Part shown: positions 8,345 to 15,852 of the stretch, piece by piece
How positions within the stretch are numbered: the stretch's first letter is position 1
How the letters are laid out: each line of letters starts with the position of its first letter
Assembly (NCBI GenBank): GCA_964449305.1
Contig: CAYUYM010000048.1
Span: forward strand, 1-18,810
Direction of reading: 5' to 3'
Origin: CAYUYM01 sp964449305
Lineage (GTDB): Bacteria > Bacteroidota > Ignavibacteria > SZUA-365 > CAYQST01
Length of the DNA: 18,810 nt
The notes under the pieces: model-generated
Database searches by the model: none
The model's input: only the letters and a program-made list of their open reading frames with translations
What the model was told of the DNA's origin: nothing
Translations under genes and position numbers: made by a program

Positions 8345-8390
8345 CACCGATACTTTTCCTGAATCAATACGCAACAACCATGAGGTACGT

Positions 8391-8918
8391 GTGAAGACTG
8401 CTTCCATCATTCTCGCTCTCGCGATCGTTCTTTCCTCCGGTTCGCTTCTTGCCCAACAGAAACAGCAGGACCTGCGGATCGGTTTTGTCGACACCCAGGA
8501 GATTCTCAAGGGCTACCCCGAAGCCATGCAGGTGCAGGAAACGCTCGAGAAGCAATACCAGGTGTGGCGCGACAGCCTCGAACTCATGGGGAAGAACTTC
8601 CAGGAGCAGTTCGACGCCTATCAGGCGCAGATGAACACCATCACCGAGGCAGCCAAACAGCAGAAGCAGACCGAGCTCGGACGCATGCAGAAGGAATACC
8701 AGGAGTATCAGTCCCGCAAGCAGAATGAAGGCGCCGCGCTTGAGGAGAAGCTTCTCGCTCCCGTGCTGAAGAAAGTCCAGAAGGCCATCGACGATGTGTC
8801 GAAGGAACAGAAGGTGAACTTCATGTTCGATCGCACATCCAAAATCCAGATCCTCCTCTATGGTGATCCGAAATTCGACTTCACCAATCTGGTCCTCGAC
8901 AAGCTGAAACGAGGCTGA
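8391..8918 (+). CDS. OmpH/Skp-family periplasmic chaperone, first copy
   Basis: 175 residues. A signal peptide (KTASIILALAIVLSSGSLLAQ) is followed by the Skp/OmpH pattern: a short strand IGFVDTQEILKGYPEA, a long charged helical hairpin rich in Gln, Glu and Lys (about 45-135), and a closing strand region ending in KFDFTNLVLDKLKRG. Skp trimers hold unfolded outer-membrane proteins in the periplasm and deliver them to BamA, which is encoded 46 bp upstream. The frame is open far upstream inside bamA, but GTG 8391 is the proper start: it has TGAGG five bases ahead and begins at the signal peptide. It is probably a tandem paralogue of the next gene, which shares the same architecture and C-terminal motif. 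Confidence 0.9.
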   Translation: MKTASIILALAIVLSSGSLLAQQKQQDLRIGFVDTQEILKGYPEAMQVQETLEKQYQVWRDSLELMGKNFQEQFDAYQAQMNTITEAAKQQKQTELGRMQKEYQEYQSRKQNEGAALEEKLLAPVLKKVQKAIDDVSKEQKVNFMFDRTSKIQILLYGDPKFDFTNLVLDKLKRG

Positions 8919-8947
8919 CACCCAACACCATTTTCCGAGGAATCCCC

Positions 8948-9622
8948 ATGCGGAAACCACTCATTCTCCTCCTCCTCGCCGCGGCTCTCATCGTCCCCGA
9001 TGGCGCCCGTGCCCAGCAGAAGATCGCGTACGTGGACATCTCCGCCATCATGAAGGCGATCCCCGACGCCCAGGATGCCCAGCGACAGCTCGACAACATG
9101 GTCGATGCCTGGCAGAAGGAACTCGATCGCATGCAGAAGGAATGGCAGGACAAATACAACGACTACGACAAGCGCAAACTCATCCTCACCGATCAGGGCC
9201 GCTCCAATGCCGAGCGTGAGCTTCAGGAGCTCGAGCGCTCCATCCTCACCTTCCGCGATCAGAAGTTCGGCCAGAACGGCGAACTCTTCACCAAGGAGGA
9301 TGAGCTCATGAAGCCGATACAGAACCTTGTGTTCGAACAGGTGAACCAGCTTGCCAAGGAGCTGAACTACGACTACGTGCTCGACAAGTCCGGCGGCGTG
9401 ATGATGATCTTCGCCAACGAGAAATTCGACCTCACCAACCAGGTGGTGGAACGGATCAAGAAGGCCCTCCCGCCGCGCTCCACACCGGGCCAGCAGACCA
9501 CTCCGGCGCAGACCACGCCCGGCCAGCAGGGGCGCCCCGGCGCGGTGACCCCCGACGGCACGCAGACCATCCCCATGCGGGCAGGCGGCAAGGACGAACG
9601 TCCCATCGATGTGCCGAAATGA
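8948..9622 (+). CDS. OmpH/Skp-family periplasmic chaperone, second copy, with Pro/Gln/Thr tail
   Basis: 224 residues with a signal peptide ending at ARAQ (20-23), an opening strand KIAYVDISAIMKAIPDA, a long coiled-coil hairpin (about 40-125), and the closing segment KFDLTNQVVERIKK. It differs from the first copy by an extra C-terminal tail of about 45 residues (from about 178) rich in Pro, Gln, Thr and Gly, with repeated TPGQQ-type wording that is probably disordered. The start ATG has GAGG (8937-8940) seven bases ahead. It sits 29 bp after the first copy, and its stop overlaps the lpxD start by four bases (ATGA). The expected role is chaperoning outer-membrane proteins to BamA; whether the two copies form mixed trimers is unknown. 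Confidence 0.9.
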   Translation: MRKPLILLLLAAALIVPDGARAQQKIAYVDISAIMKAIPDAQDAQRQLDNMVDAWQKELDRMQKEWQDKYNDYDKRKLILTDQGRSNAERELQELERSILTFRDQKFGQNGELFTKEDELMKPIQNLVFEQVNQLAKELNYDYVLDKSGGVMMIFANEKFDLTNQVVERIKKALPPRSTPGQQTTPAQTTPGQQGRPGAVTPDGTQTIPMRAGGKDERPIDVPK

Positions 9623-10692
9623 AAAGCGCCACGACACCCACACCTCCCTTCACCCTGGCGGAGCTCGCCGGGCATCTGGGTGCAGAGTACACGGGTGATC
9701 CGGAACTCGTGCTCCATGCCGTCGCCAAGATCGAGGAGGCCGGGCCGGGCCATGTCGCCTTCCTCGCCAACCAGAAATACGAGCATCACCTCGCCACCAC
9801 GGGCGCATCGGCCGTGATCGTGGGTCGCGACACCGCGGCTCCCGACCGCGCAGTCGCGCTGCTCCGCGTCGACGATCCCTACTTCGGCTTCGTGCTCGCC
9901 CTGCGCCTCTTCCACGACTCCACGCGCCTGCGGATGCCGGGCATCGATCTCTCGGCCGCCATCCATCCATCCGCCTGCATCGGCGCCAATGTCCACATCG
10001 GCGCCCTGGCCAGCGTCGGCCGCGACGCGGTGATCGGGGACAATGCCATCATCTGCGAGGCCGCCGTCGTCACCGAGGGCGTGAAGATCGGCAGAAACAC
10101 GACCATCCACCCCAACGTGACGGTGCTGGCAAAGGCCGTCATCGGCGAGCGCGTCATCGTCCATGCGGGCACCACCATCGGTTCTGATGGGTTCGGCTTT
10201 GCCCAAGTGGGTGGCAGAAACGAAAAGGTGCCGCAGGTGGGCACCGTGGTGATCGAGGACGATGTGGAGATCGGCGCAAACTGTGCCATCGACCGTGGAA
10301 CACTCGGGGCCACCACCATCCGCCGCGGGGTGAAGATCGACAACCTCATCCAGATTGCCCACAATGTGGAGATCGGGGAGCACACCGTCATCGCCGCGCA
10401 GACCGGCGTGTCTGGCAGCACGAAGATCGGACGCCATTGCATGATCGCCGGCCAGGTGGGCTTCGTCGGCCATCTCGTCATCGGTGACGGCGTGATCGTG
10501 GGCGCCCAGGCGGGCGTGTCCAAATCCATCACCGGTGCGGGAAAGGTGTACCGTGGGGCCCCGGCCCGCGAGCTCCGCGAGGAACTCCGCCAGGAGGCGG
10601 CCCTGCGCCGTCTGCCCGACCTCATCGCCGAGGTCCAGGAGCTCAAGAAGCACCTGAAAGACCTCGAGGCCGGTCGCTCCAACCCGGAGTGA
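9619..10692 (+). CDS. lpxD: UDP-3-O-acylglucosamine N-acyltransferase LpxD
   Basis: Third step of lipid A synthesis: transfers a 3-hydroxyacyl chain from acyl carrier protein to the amino group of UDP-3-O-acylglucosamine, in the cytoplasm. The 357-residue product has the N-terminal uridine-binding domain (about 10-105, including VAFLANQKY), then a left-handed beta-helix of hexapeptide repeats (about 112-300, 'IGANVHIGALASVG' style), the conserved LIQIAHNVEIG with catalytic His248, and a C-terminal helix (about 316-350). The length is close to the ~340 of the family. It is translationally coupled to the second skp gene through ATGA and has no ribosome-binding site of its own. It closes the cluster; a perfect hairpin lies 30 bp downstream. 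Confidence 0.96.
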   Translation: MKSATTPTPPFTLAELAGHLGAEYTGDPELVLHAVAKIEEAGPGHVAFLANQKYEHHLATTGASAVIVGRDTAAPDRAVALLRVDDPYFGFVLALRLFHDSTRLRMPGIDLSAAIHPSACIGANVHIGALASVGRDAVIGDNAIICEAAVVTEGVKIGRNTTIHPNVTVLAKAVIGERVIVHAGTTIGSDGFGFAQVGGRNEKVPQVGTVVIEDDVEIGANCAIDRGTLGATTIRRGVKIDNLIQIAHNVEIGEHTVIAAQTGVSGSTKIGRHCMIAGQVGFVGHLVIGDGVIVGAQAGVSKSITGAGKVYRGAPARELREELRQEAALRRLPDLIAEVQELKKHLKDLEAGRSNPE

Positions 10693-10722
10693 CCCACGGA
10701 ATCCCCCGTTGCCCTCCCCTTC

Positions 10723-10746
10723 GTGACCCCGATTCGTCGGGGTCAC
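10723..10746 (+). terminator. Perfect 10-bp hairpin after lpxD, possible terminator
   Basis: GTGACCCCGA (10723-10732) pairs perfectly with TCGGGGTCAC (10737-10746) across a TTCG loop. Its position 30 bp after the last gene of the envelope cluster suits transcription termination or 3'-end protection. No T tract follows, so it is not a textbook intrinsic terminator. Confidence 0.5.
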
Positions 10747-10803
10747 TGGCATTCATCCCACACATGCGCAGTACTTCCCATGGCGCATGAATCGCCCGAC
10801 AAT

Positions 10804-10825
10804 CCTGCATACCGTATATTGCAGG
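10804..10825. promoter_or_regulatory. Inverted repeat over a TATATT -10-like box, ahead of the dehydrogenase gene
   Basis: CCTGCA (10804-10809) and TGCAGG (10820-10825) form a 6-bp inverted repeat with a 10-bp centre. TATATT (10815-10820) overlaps its right half and lies about 25 bases before the ATG at 10846. No good -35 box was seen. It is a candidate operator/promoter by position only. Confidence 0.3.
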
Positions 10826-10845
10826 TCGCATAAACCAAGGACACC

Positions 10846-11628
10846 ATGATCCCACTGAACACTTCCACTGTCTTCATCACCGGCGCAAGCTCCGGCATCG
10901 GAAAATCCTGCGCCTTCGCCTTTGCCCGCATGGGCGCCCGCCTCCTCCTCGCCGCACGCCGCAAGGCCCTCATCGACGAGGTCGCCGAAGCATGCCACGC
11001 CGCGCATGGCACCGACACACACACCATCCAGCTCGACGTCCGCGATCGTGCTGCCGTGTTCTCCACCATGGATGCACTGCCCGAGGAATGGAGGACGATC
11101 GACATCCTCGTGAACAACGCCGGGCTGTCCCGCGATCTCACCAAGCTCCACACCGCCAACCCCGACGACTGGGACGACATGATCGACACCAACGTCAAGG
11201 GCCTCCTCCATGTGACACGCTCCGTGGTACCGGGCATGGTGGAACGCGGCCGCGGGCACATCATCAACATCGGCTCCATCGCCGGCCAGGATGTGTACCC
11301 GAACAGCAATGCCTACAACGCCTCGAAGTTTGCCGTGGATGCAATCACCAAGAACCTCCGCATGGATCTCGTGGACACACCCCTGCGCGTCAGCACCGTG
11401 GACCCGGGACTGACGGAGACGAACTTCAGCGTTGTCCGCTTCCATGGCGATGCAGAGCGCGCCGGGAAGGTGTATGAAAACATCACCCCGCTGACACCCG
11501 ACGATGTGGCCGACGCCGTCGTCTACTGCGCCACGCGCCCGCCGCACGTGAGCATCAACCAGATCGTCATGACGCCCACGGCACAGGCCTCCGCTCTGGT
11601 TGTGCACAAAGGACCGATGGAGTTTTGA
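10846..11628 (+). CDS. NADP-type short-chain dehydrogenase/reductase, YdfG-like
   Basis: Classical short-chain dehydrogenase of 260 residues, cytoplasmic. It shows the cofactor glycine motif TGASSGIG (12-19), an Arg-Arg after the second strand (38-39) that favours NADP, NNAG (90-93), Asn116, and the catalytic Ser144, Tyr157 and Lys161 (YNASK). The C-terminal half closely follows the E. coli YdfG pattern: DPGLTETNFSVVRFHGD, then LTPDDVADAV and PPHVSINQIVMTPTAQ. YdfG oxidises serine/3-hydroxy acids and reduces malonic semialdehyde; the actual substrate here cannot be read from sequence. AAGGA (10837-10841) lies four bases before the ATG. It appears to be its own unit, following the hairpin after lpxD and preceding a repeat-filled gap. 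Confidence 0.93.
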   Translation: MIPLNTSTVFITGASSGIGKSCAFAFARMGARLLLAARRKALIDEVAEACHAAHGTDTHTIQLDVRDRAAVFSTMDALPEEWRTIDILVNNAGLSRDLTKLHTANPDDWDDMIDTNVKGLLHVTRSVVPGMVERGRGHIINIGSIAGQDVYPNSNAYNASKFAVDAITKNLRMDLVDTPLRVSTVDPGLTETNFSVVRFHGDAERAGKVYENITPLTPDDVADAVVYCATRPPHVSINQIVMTPTAQASALVVHKGPMEF

Positions 11629-11634
11629 TGAAGC

Positions 11635-11726
11635 GGATGGATGGTGGGTGGTGCGAGGTGTCACGCGTCAGGCGCTGGGCATCAGCTGATCAACGTGGTG
11701 GCTGGAAGACAGATGCAAGAAGACAG
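11635..11726. repeat. Low-complexity flank of the heptamer array
   Basis: The stretch begins with a G-rich segment (11635-11651: four closely spaced runs of two or three G), contains the perfect 10-bp palindrome ATCAGCTGAT (11681-11690), and has GAAGACAG twice, at 11705 and 11719. The 14-base spacing equals two heptamers. It looks like degenerate repeat material rather than a gene. Confidence 0.4.
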
Positions 11727-11752
11727 CGTACTGGCAGGAGCGAATCAACCAG

Positions 11753-11871
11753 CTGTCAACTGTCAACTGTCAACTGCCAACTGCCAACTGTCAACTATCA
11801 ACTGTCAACTGCCAACTGTCAACTGCCAACTGTCAACTGTCAACTGTCAACTGTCAACTGTCAACTGTCAA
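11753..11871. repeat. Heptanucleotide tandem array, 17 units of CTGTCAA
   Basis: Seventeen uninterrupted units of exactly 7 bp, plus a partial CTGCC at 11872-11876. Twelve units are CTGTCAA, four are CTGCCAA (units 4, 5, 9 and 11) and one is CTATCAA (unit 7). The last six are identical, so the tatC-proximal end is the most homogeneous. All variants are single transitions. The array ends 16 bp before ATG 11888 of tatC. It is open in all three plus frames and reads as a spurious Gln-Leu-Ser-Thr-Val-Asn-Cys peptide repeat. Similar heptamer arrays between genes are known in cyanobacteria (STRR) and, from memory, in some FCB genomes. Confidence 0.97.
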
Positions 11872-11887
11872 CTGCCCCGGCGGTCGC

Positions 11888-12655
11888 ATGCTGACATGGC
11901 TCAAGAAACCGGGTGACGGCGGCAACGGCGAAGAGGCGCAGATGTCCTTCATCGACCATCTGGAGGAGCTGCGTTGGCGCCTCATCTGGGCGCTGCTCGG
12001 CGTGACGGTCGGGACCATCGTGTGCTGGATCTTCATCGATTTCATCGTGGAGGGCATCCTGCTGAAGCCGGCAACCGAATTTCACTTGAAGATCATCAAC
12101 CTCAAACCGTTCGGCCAGGTGTTTCTTTACATGCAGGTCGCCTTCGTGTCCGGGATCATCGTGAGCATCCCGAACGTGTTCCTGCAGATCTGGAAGTTCA
12201 TCGGGCCGGGACTCTACCGGCATGAGCGGCGCTACGCCGCGCTCATCGTGATCTTCACCACACTCTGTTTCGCCGGCGGCGCGGCCTTCGCCTACTTCAT
12301 CATCCTCCCCGCCGCATTCAAGTTCTTCGTGTCCTTTGGAACATCGTACATCGAGAACACCATCTCCATCGAGGAGTACCTCAACTTCACCATCAACCTC
12401 CTGCTCGGTGCCGGCCTGGTGTTCGAGCTGCCCATGGTATCCTTCTTCCTCTCGCGCCTCGGCATCCTCACGCCGCAGTTCATGCGAAAGTACTGGCGAC
12501 ACGCCGTCGTCATCATCTTCATCTTCTCCGCTTTTCTCTCGCCAGGCACCGACCCCGTGAGCATGGTGCTCCTCGCCATCCCGTTGATCGCCCTGTACGA
12601 AATCAGCATCTGGATATCCCGCCTCAGCCGCAAAAAGGACTCACCCTACGAATGA
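11888..12655 (+). CDS. tatC: Sec-independent protein translocase TatC
   Basis: Core inner-membrane receptor of the twin-arginine pathway, which exports folded proteins. It has 255 residues from ATG 11888, with the N-terminal signature MSFIDHLEELRWRL (19-32) that binds twin-arginine signals, six predicted membrane helices, the conserved FIGPGLYRHERR loop (about 98-109), and the later PMVSFFLSRLG and FLSPGTDPVSM segments. There are two possible starts: ATG 11888 (weak ribosome-binding site, just after the heptamer array) and ATG 11942, which has AAGAGG five bases upstream and gives a 237-residue protein starting at MSFIDHLEELR. Both lengths fit the family. No tatA/B gene is in the window. It is followed 25 bp later by the polyprenyl synthase gene. 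Confidence 0.95.
   Translation: MLTWLKKPGDGGNGEEAQMSFIDHLEELRWRLIWALLGVTVGTIVCWIFIDFIVEGILLKPATEFHLKIINLKPFGQVFLYMQVAFVSGIIVSIPNVFLQIWKFIGPGLYRHERRYAALIVIFTTLCFAGGAAFAYFIILPAAFKFFVSFGTSYIENTISIEEYLNFTINLLLGAGLVFELPMVSFFLSRLGILTPQFMRKYWRHAVVIIFIFSAFLSPGTDPVSMVLLAIPLIALYEISIWISRLSRKKDSPYE
11931..11936 (+). promoter_or_regulatory. Shine-Dalgarno supporting an internal tatC start at 11942
   Basis: AAGAGG sits five bases before ATG 11942, a better-placed site than anything before ATG 11888. If this is the true start, the heptamer array lies in the leader, about 70 bases from the start codon. Confidence 0.4.
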
Positions 12656-12667
12656 TGCACCTCCAAC

Positions 12668-12673
12668 AAAGGA
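12668..12673 (+). promoter_or_regulatory. Ribosome-binding site deciding the GTG start of the polyprenyl synthase
   Basis: AAAGGA is followed by seven bases and then GTG 12681. No ATG is available nearby in frame, and the KGKRIRP motif follows at the normal distance. Confidence 0.6.
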
Positions 12674-12680
12674 CCAGCAC

Positions 12681-13652
12681 GTGAACCTCGCGACCATCAC
12701 ACGGCCGATTCATGGCGAGCTCAGGGAGTTCGACAGGGTGTTCCGTGCATCCCTGCATTCGAACGTCGGCCTCGTGGACACCATCGTCCGCTATGTGGTG
12801 CGGCGCAAGGGCAAGCGCATCCGGCCCGCGCTGGTGCTGCTCACTGCTGGCGCCGCCGGCGGCATCACCCCGTCCACACACCGGGGCGCCACGCTCGTGG
12901 AGCTCATGCACACCGCCACGCTCATCCATGACGACGTGGTGGATGATGCCGCCACCCGCCGAGGCATCGCATCCATCAATGCCATCTGGAAGAACAAGGT
13001 GTCCGTGCTCATGGGCGACTACGTCCTCTCCCGCGGACTCCTGCTCTCACTCGATGCAGGCGACCACGACTTCCTCGCCACAATCTCCAAGGCGGTGAAA
13101 CGCATGAGCGAGGGCGAGCTTCTCCAGATCCAGAAATCACGCCAGCTCAACATCGACGAACCCACGTACTTCACCATCATCGGCGACAAGACCGCATCGC
13201 TACTCTCCACCTGCTGCGAGATCGGCGCCGCCTCCGCCGGCTGCTCGCCCGAGGTGCGACAGGCGATGACCGACTATGGCGAGAACCTCGGCATCGCCTT
13301 CCAGATCAAGGACGACCTGCTCGACTACCTCGGCAAGGAATCGACCATCGGCAAGCCCGTGGGCATCGATCTGCAGGAGCGGAAGATCACCCTGCCACTC
13401 ATCCACGCCTTCTCCAAGGCCACCTCCAAGAAGGCACGCGAGATCATGCGCCTTGTCAAGCAGGGCGTCAAGTCTCGCGATGTGTTCCGCATCGTCTCCT
13501 TCGTGAAGGACCACGGCGGCATCGACTATGCCGTGGAGAAGGCGGAACTGTACCGCCGCAACGCCCTCACCAACCTCGACGCCCTCCCCGATTCCCCGTG
13601 CAAGCGTTCGCTCATCCAGCTCACGGACTTTGTCATCGATCGCAACAAGTGA
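12681..13652 (+). CDS. Long-chain polyprenyl diphosphate synthase (trans)
   Basis: Adds isopentenyl units in trans to an allylic diphosphate, most likely to make the side chain of menaquinone. The 323-residue product has KGKRIRP (43-49), the first aspartate-rich motif DDVVD (84-88) in LIHDDVVDDAATRRG, GDK (168-170), and the second motif DDLLD (211-215) in FQIKDDLLDYLG. The residues four and five places before the first motif are small (Ala79, Thr80), as in long-chain enzymes such as IspB/HepT, rather than the aromatics of C15-C20 synthases. Exact chain length cannot be read. The start is GTG, with AAAGGA seven bases ahead. It lies 25 bp after tatC and 46 bp before the S9 peptidase, so these genes may form one transcript. 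Confidence 0.95.
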   Translation: MNLATITRPIHGELREFDRVFRASLHSNVGLVDTIVRYVVRRKGKRIRPALVLLTAGAAGGITPSTHRGATLVELMHTATLIHDDVVDDAATRRGIASINAIWKNKVSVLMGDYVLSRGLLLSLDAGDHDFLATISKAVKRMSEGELLQIQKSRQLNIDEPTYFTIIGDKTASLLSTCCEIGAASAGCSPEVRQAMTDYGENLGIAFQIKDDLLDYLGKESTIGKPVGIDLQERKITLPLIHAFSKATSKKAREIMRLVKQGVKSRDVFRIVSFVKDHGGIDYAVEKAELYRRNALTNLDALPDSPCKRSLIQLTDFVIDRNK

Positions 13653-13698
13653 CCCGCCACCGCATTTCATGAACCAACATCATCCGGAGTCTCCACCC

Positions 13699-15816
13699 AT
13701 GCACCCGCGTCGTCTGCTCTTCCTGCTGCTCCTCGTCCTCGCCACCACGTCCCACGCCCAGTTCCTCACACAGGAGGAGACCCCGCGCCGCGTGATGACC
13801 TTCGAGGACATGTATGCCCTGGGCCGCGTGAGCGACCCGCGTGTGTCGCCCGATGGGAGGACCGTCCTTTACGTGGTCACCACCTACAGCCTCGCGACCA
13901 ACAGCTCCAACAGTGACATCTGGGCTGTGAGCATCGACGGCGACACCACTTTCCAGCTCACAACCTCCCTGCGCGCGGATTTCAATCCCCGATGGTCGCC
14001 CGACGGACGCAGCATCGCGTTCATCTCCTCGCGCGAGGGATCGCCGCAGGCCTGGCTCATGAACCCGGACGGCAGCAGCCAGCACGTGATAACCTCCATC
14101 TCCACGGGCGTCAACAGCCTGGAATGGTCGCCCAACGGCAGGCAGATCGTCTTCGCATCAAGCGTGTACGAGGACTGCCCGGACGACGACTGCAACCGGC
14201 AACGCGACGAGGCGAAGGCGAAGAACGCATGCAAGGCGATGGTGACCGAGATGCTGCCCTATCGCGTGTGGAACGAGTGGAAGGATGGCAAGTTCAGCCA
14301 TGTGTTCATCCAGACCATCGGCGAGAACCGCGCCAAGGATCTGACACCCGGGCCGCACGACACGCCGCCCATCGACATCGGCGGGAATCAGGATTTCACC
14401 GTGTCGCCCGATGGCACGGAGCTCGCATTCGTCAGGAACACGGACAAGCTCGTGGCCGCTTCCACGAACAACAACATCTGGCTCGTCAACACCGACGGGA
14501 ACCGCATGCGCTGCATCACCCCGCGCAACGAGGCCAACGACAACAACCCCGTCTACTCACCCGATGGACGCTTCATCGCCTACCGCTCCATGCGCCGGCC
14601 CGGCTACGAGGCCGACAAATACGACCTCAAGATCTATGACCGCCAGGCTGATCGCGTCACACTCCTCACGCGCACCTTCGACCGCTCGGTGGATGAGATC
14701 ATGTGGACAAGCGATTCGAAGCGCATCCTCTTCACCGCCGCCGACGAGGGCTATCACTCGCTCTTCGAGATCCCCGTGACCGGGGGCGACATCCTCCGCG
14801 TGCTCAAGGGCGTGGTCACCGTGCAGTTCCGCAACCAGGACAACACGATCAAGTCCATGGAGCTCGGCACCATGCGCAGCTCCTTCTCCCTGCTGAAGGA
14901 CGACAGGACGCTCGTGTTCGTGGGGCAGCGGGCGAACTACCCGGCCGAGGTGCTCGCCGCCGTGTATGACAACGGCCAGGTGCGCGGCTTCCGCCAGCTC
15001 ACGCGCACCAATGCGGAGCTCGTGGATCAGCTCGAACTGCCGGAGGCCGAGTCCTTCACCTTCAAGAGCTTCGACGGCACAAAGGTGCAGGGCTGGATCA
15101 TGCGCCCGCCCTTCTTCGATTCGACGAAGACCTACCCGATGATCTTCATCGTGCACGGCGGGCCGCAGGGATTCTGGGGCGACGAGTTCCACTACCGCTG
15201 GAACATGGAGATGTTCGCCGCACCGGGCTACGTGGTGGTGGCAGTCAACCCGCGCGGCAGCACCGGCTTCGGTCAGGCCTTCACCGACGGCGTCAATGGC
15301 GACTGGGGCGGCAAGCCGTACAAGGATCTGATGGCGGGCCTCGACCACGTCCTCGCCACGTATCGCTTCATCGACAAGAACAGGATCGGCGCGGCGGGCG
15401 CATCCTACGGCGGCTACATGATGAACTGGATGCTCGGGCACACGAATCGCTTCAAGGCCATCTTCACGCATTCCGGCGTGTATGACCTGGTCAGCATGTG
15501 GGGCGGCACTGAGGAACTGTGGTTCCCCGAGTGGGAGTTCCAGGGCACGCCATGGAGCAACCCGAAGATGTACGAGAAGTGGTCGCCCAGCCGGTACGCA
15601 AAGAACTTCAAGACACCGACGCTCGTGTCGCACGGCCAGCTCGATTTCCGCGTCCCGGTGGAGCAGAGCATGCAGCTCTTCTCCACACTGCAGCGCCTCG
15701 GCGTTCCCAGCCGCTTCGTCTACTTCCCCAACGAGGGACACACCATTCTCAAGCCGGTCAACGCGCAGCTCTGGTACAAGGAGTTTCGCAACTGGTTCGA
15801 CACCTGGCTCAAATAG
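13699..15816 (+). CDS. Secreted S9-family serine peptidase (acylaminoacyl-/dipeptidyl-peptidase type)
   Basis: Prolyl-oligopeptidase-family peptidase of 705 residues with a signal peptide (MHPRRLLFLLLLVLATTSHAQ), so it acts in the periplasm or outside the cell, probably trimming peptides. The N-terminal half is a beta-propeller with repeated SPDGR/SPNGR blades: SPDGRTVLYVV, SPDGRSIAFIS, SPNGRQIVFAS, SPDGTELAFV, SPDGRFIAYR. The C-terminal alpha/beta hydrolase has the catalytic triad Ser569 (GASYGGYMMNW), Asp649 (HGQLDFRVP) and His681 (NEGHTILKP), and the oxyanion segment FIVHGGPQGFWGDEF. I chose ATG 13699 because CCGGAG lies nine bases upstream and it starts at the signal peptide; ATG 13669 would add ten residues, and the frame is open further into the upstream gene. 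It is followed by a non-coding spacer with a repeat element. Confidence 0.94.
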   Translation: MHPRRLLFLLLLVLATTSHAQFLTQEETPRRVMTFEDMYALGRVSDPRVSPDGRTVLYVVTTYSLATNSSNSDIWAVSIDGDTTFQLTTSLRADFNPRWSPDGRSIAFISSREGSPQAWLMNPDGSSQHVITSISTGVNSLEWSPNGRQIVFASSVYEDCPDDDCNRQRDEAKAKNACKAMVTEMLPYRVWNEWKDGKFSHVFIQTIGENRAKDLTPGPHDTPPIDIGGNQDFTVSPDGTELAFVRNTDKLVAASTNNNIWLVNTDGNRMRCITPRNEANDNNPVYSPDGRFIAYRSMRRPGYEADKYDLKIYDRQADRVTLLTRTFDRSVDEIMWTSDSKRILFTAADEGYHSLFEIPVTGGDILRVLKGVVTVQFRNQDNTIKSMELGTMRSSFSLLKDDRTLVFVGQRANYPAEVLAAVYDNGQVRGFRQLTRTNAELVDQLELPEAESFTFKSFDGTKVQGWIMRPPFFDSTKTYPMIFIVHGGPQGFWGDEFHYRWNMEMFAAPGYVVVAVNPRGSTGFGQAFTDGVNGDWGGKPYKDLMAGLDHVLATYRFIDKNRIGAAGASYGGYMMNWMLGHTNRFKAIFTHSGVYDLVSMWGGTEELWFPEWEFQGTPWSNPKMYEKWSPSRYAKNFKTPTLVSHGQLDFRVPVEQSMQLFSTLQRLGVPSRFVYFPNEGHTILKPVNAQLWYKEFRNWFDTWLK

Positions 15817-15852
15817 TGGCTGGTGGCCAGTGCGCGGAACAGCTGCCGGGTT

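Noticed and set aside
9373..10752. 459-codon minus-strand frame opposite lpxD
   Set aside because: His/Asp/Gly-rich shadow of the hexapeptide repeats; no domain or start signal. lpxD on the plus strand is unambiguous.
11753..11871. Heptamer array considered as a CRISPR array or as a coding peptide repeat
   Set aside because: Units are 7 bp with no spacers, which excludes CRISPR. All three frames are open only because 7 and 3 share no factor, so an open frame is not evidence of coding.
14557..15741. 394-codon minus-strand frame opposite the S9 peptidase
   Set aside because: Antisense shadow; the peptidase triad and propeller motifs are all on the plus strand.
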